DNA from: Mycobacterium paraterrae
Lineage (GTDB): Bacteria > Actinomycetota > Actinomycetes > Mycobacteriales > Mycobacteriaceae
DNA length: 64,000 nucleotides
Assembly (NCBI RefSeq): GCF_022430545.2
Contig: NZ_CP092488.2
Location: forward strand, 558,001-622,000
Reading direction: 5' to 3'
Part shown: in pieces, positions 63,845-64,000 of the stretch
How the letters are laid out: each line of letters starts with the position of its first letter
Numbering within the stretch: position 1 is the first letter of the stretch
Made by a program: the position numbers and the translations under genes
Notes under the pieces: generated by a model
What the model saw: the letters and a program-made list of their open reading frames with translations, nothing else
Told to the model about the DNA's origin: nothing
Database searches by the model: none

Positions 63845-64000
63845 ATGCCTACTCGTTTTATGACTGACCCGCACGAAATGCGGGCGATGGCGGGACGTTT
63901 CGACGTCCACGCGCAGACCGTGGAGGACGAGGCCCGCAAGATGTGGGCGTCGAGCCAGAACATCGCCGGCGCCGGCTGGAGCGGTAATGCTCAGGCCACC
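63845..64000 (+). CDS. WXG100 protein, EsxJ/K-like (partial)
   Basis: The window ends after 52 codons. The visible part begins [19 protein letters not shown], continues [14 protein letters not shown] and reaches the conserved AGWSG turn (WxG). It resembles the EsxJ/K/P/W (QILSS/Qila) subfamily of ESX-5-related secreted proteins. AAGGAGAAGAA upstream is a strong ribosome site. Its expected partner, EsxI/L-like, should follow outside the window. Confidence 0.9.
   Translation, partial: MPTRFMTDPHEMRAMAGRFDVHAQTVEDEARKMWASSQNIAGAGWSGNAQAT

Noticed and set aside
63789..63863. 24-codon ORF through the ACC repeat
   Set aside because: It is poly-Thr from the microsatellite, ends inside the esx start region, and has no supporting signal.

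Overview
The window is high-GC DNA that looks like a slow-growing Mycobacterium chromosome. The gene order follows M. tuberculosis H37Rv in reverse, from about Rv1111c/lytB2 (ispH) down to the PE8-PPE15-esxJ cluster (Rv1040c-Rv1038c). Markers include mca (mycothiol), glyA1, coaA, phoH2, desA2, cbs/metB, lipU, fadA3, echA8/echA9, lpqV, fadD14 and leuX. The ESX-5-type PE/PPE/Esx set at the right end supports a slow grower. The species cannot be named from sequence reading alone, and every H37Rv correspondence here is from memory rather than a search.

Layout. 0-6.7 kb: ispH, then an Rv1109c-xseA-xseB run, a 3beta-hydroxysteroid dehydrogenase behind a perfect KstR-type operator, and two more dehydrogenases joined by a 13-codon bridging ORF. 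6.7-20 kb: a large LuxR-type ATPase regulator, a dienelactone hydrolase/DUF4245 pair, central metabolism (glpX, fum), an alpha/beta hydrolase and NodB deacetylase, phoH2 with a small overlapping upstream ORF, desA2 and glyA. 20-31 kb: a DUF885 protein, coaA, an O-methyltransferase, membrane proteins, short-chain Z-prenyl synthase, a hemolysin-III protein, a ketosteroid isomerase, the mca block and greA. 31-40.6 kb: an unrecognised two-part membrane protein, then metB, pra-like, cbs, lipU, an SGNH esterase and fadA3.

40.6-44.3 kb is the clearest mobile event. A 2638-bp IS21-family element (istA/istB) sits inside a DUF559-type gene, with terminal repeats and a 6-bp target duplication (CGCGCC). 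Removing the element and one copy of the duplication restores the reading frame exactly. The host gene also carries a separate in-frame TAA near its start.

44-57.9 kb: a Bax-inhibitor-1 family protein, echA9/echA8, a membrane hydrolase, rhodanese and cysteine-dioxygenase-like genes, lpqV, two patatins, a class II glutamine amidotransferase, fadD14 and a beta-propeller protein. 58.2-61.1 kb: a small accessory cluster of one methyltransferase and two convergent paralogous glycosyltransferase-like genes next to tRNA-Leu(UAA). 61.5-64 kb: PE, PPE and the start of an EsxJ/K-like WXG100 gene, preceded by a terminator-like hairpin in the leader.

Together the genes cover isoprenoid, one-carbon, sulfur amino acid, sterol and fatty-acid metabolism, mycothiol detoxification and type VII secretion. 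Best targets for follow-up are the methyltransferase/glycosyltransferase cluster, the hairpin and shared C-terminal tails in the PE/PPE operon, the phoH2-associated small ORF, the bridging mini-ORF and the dispersed palindromes.
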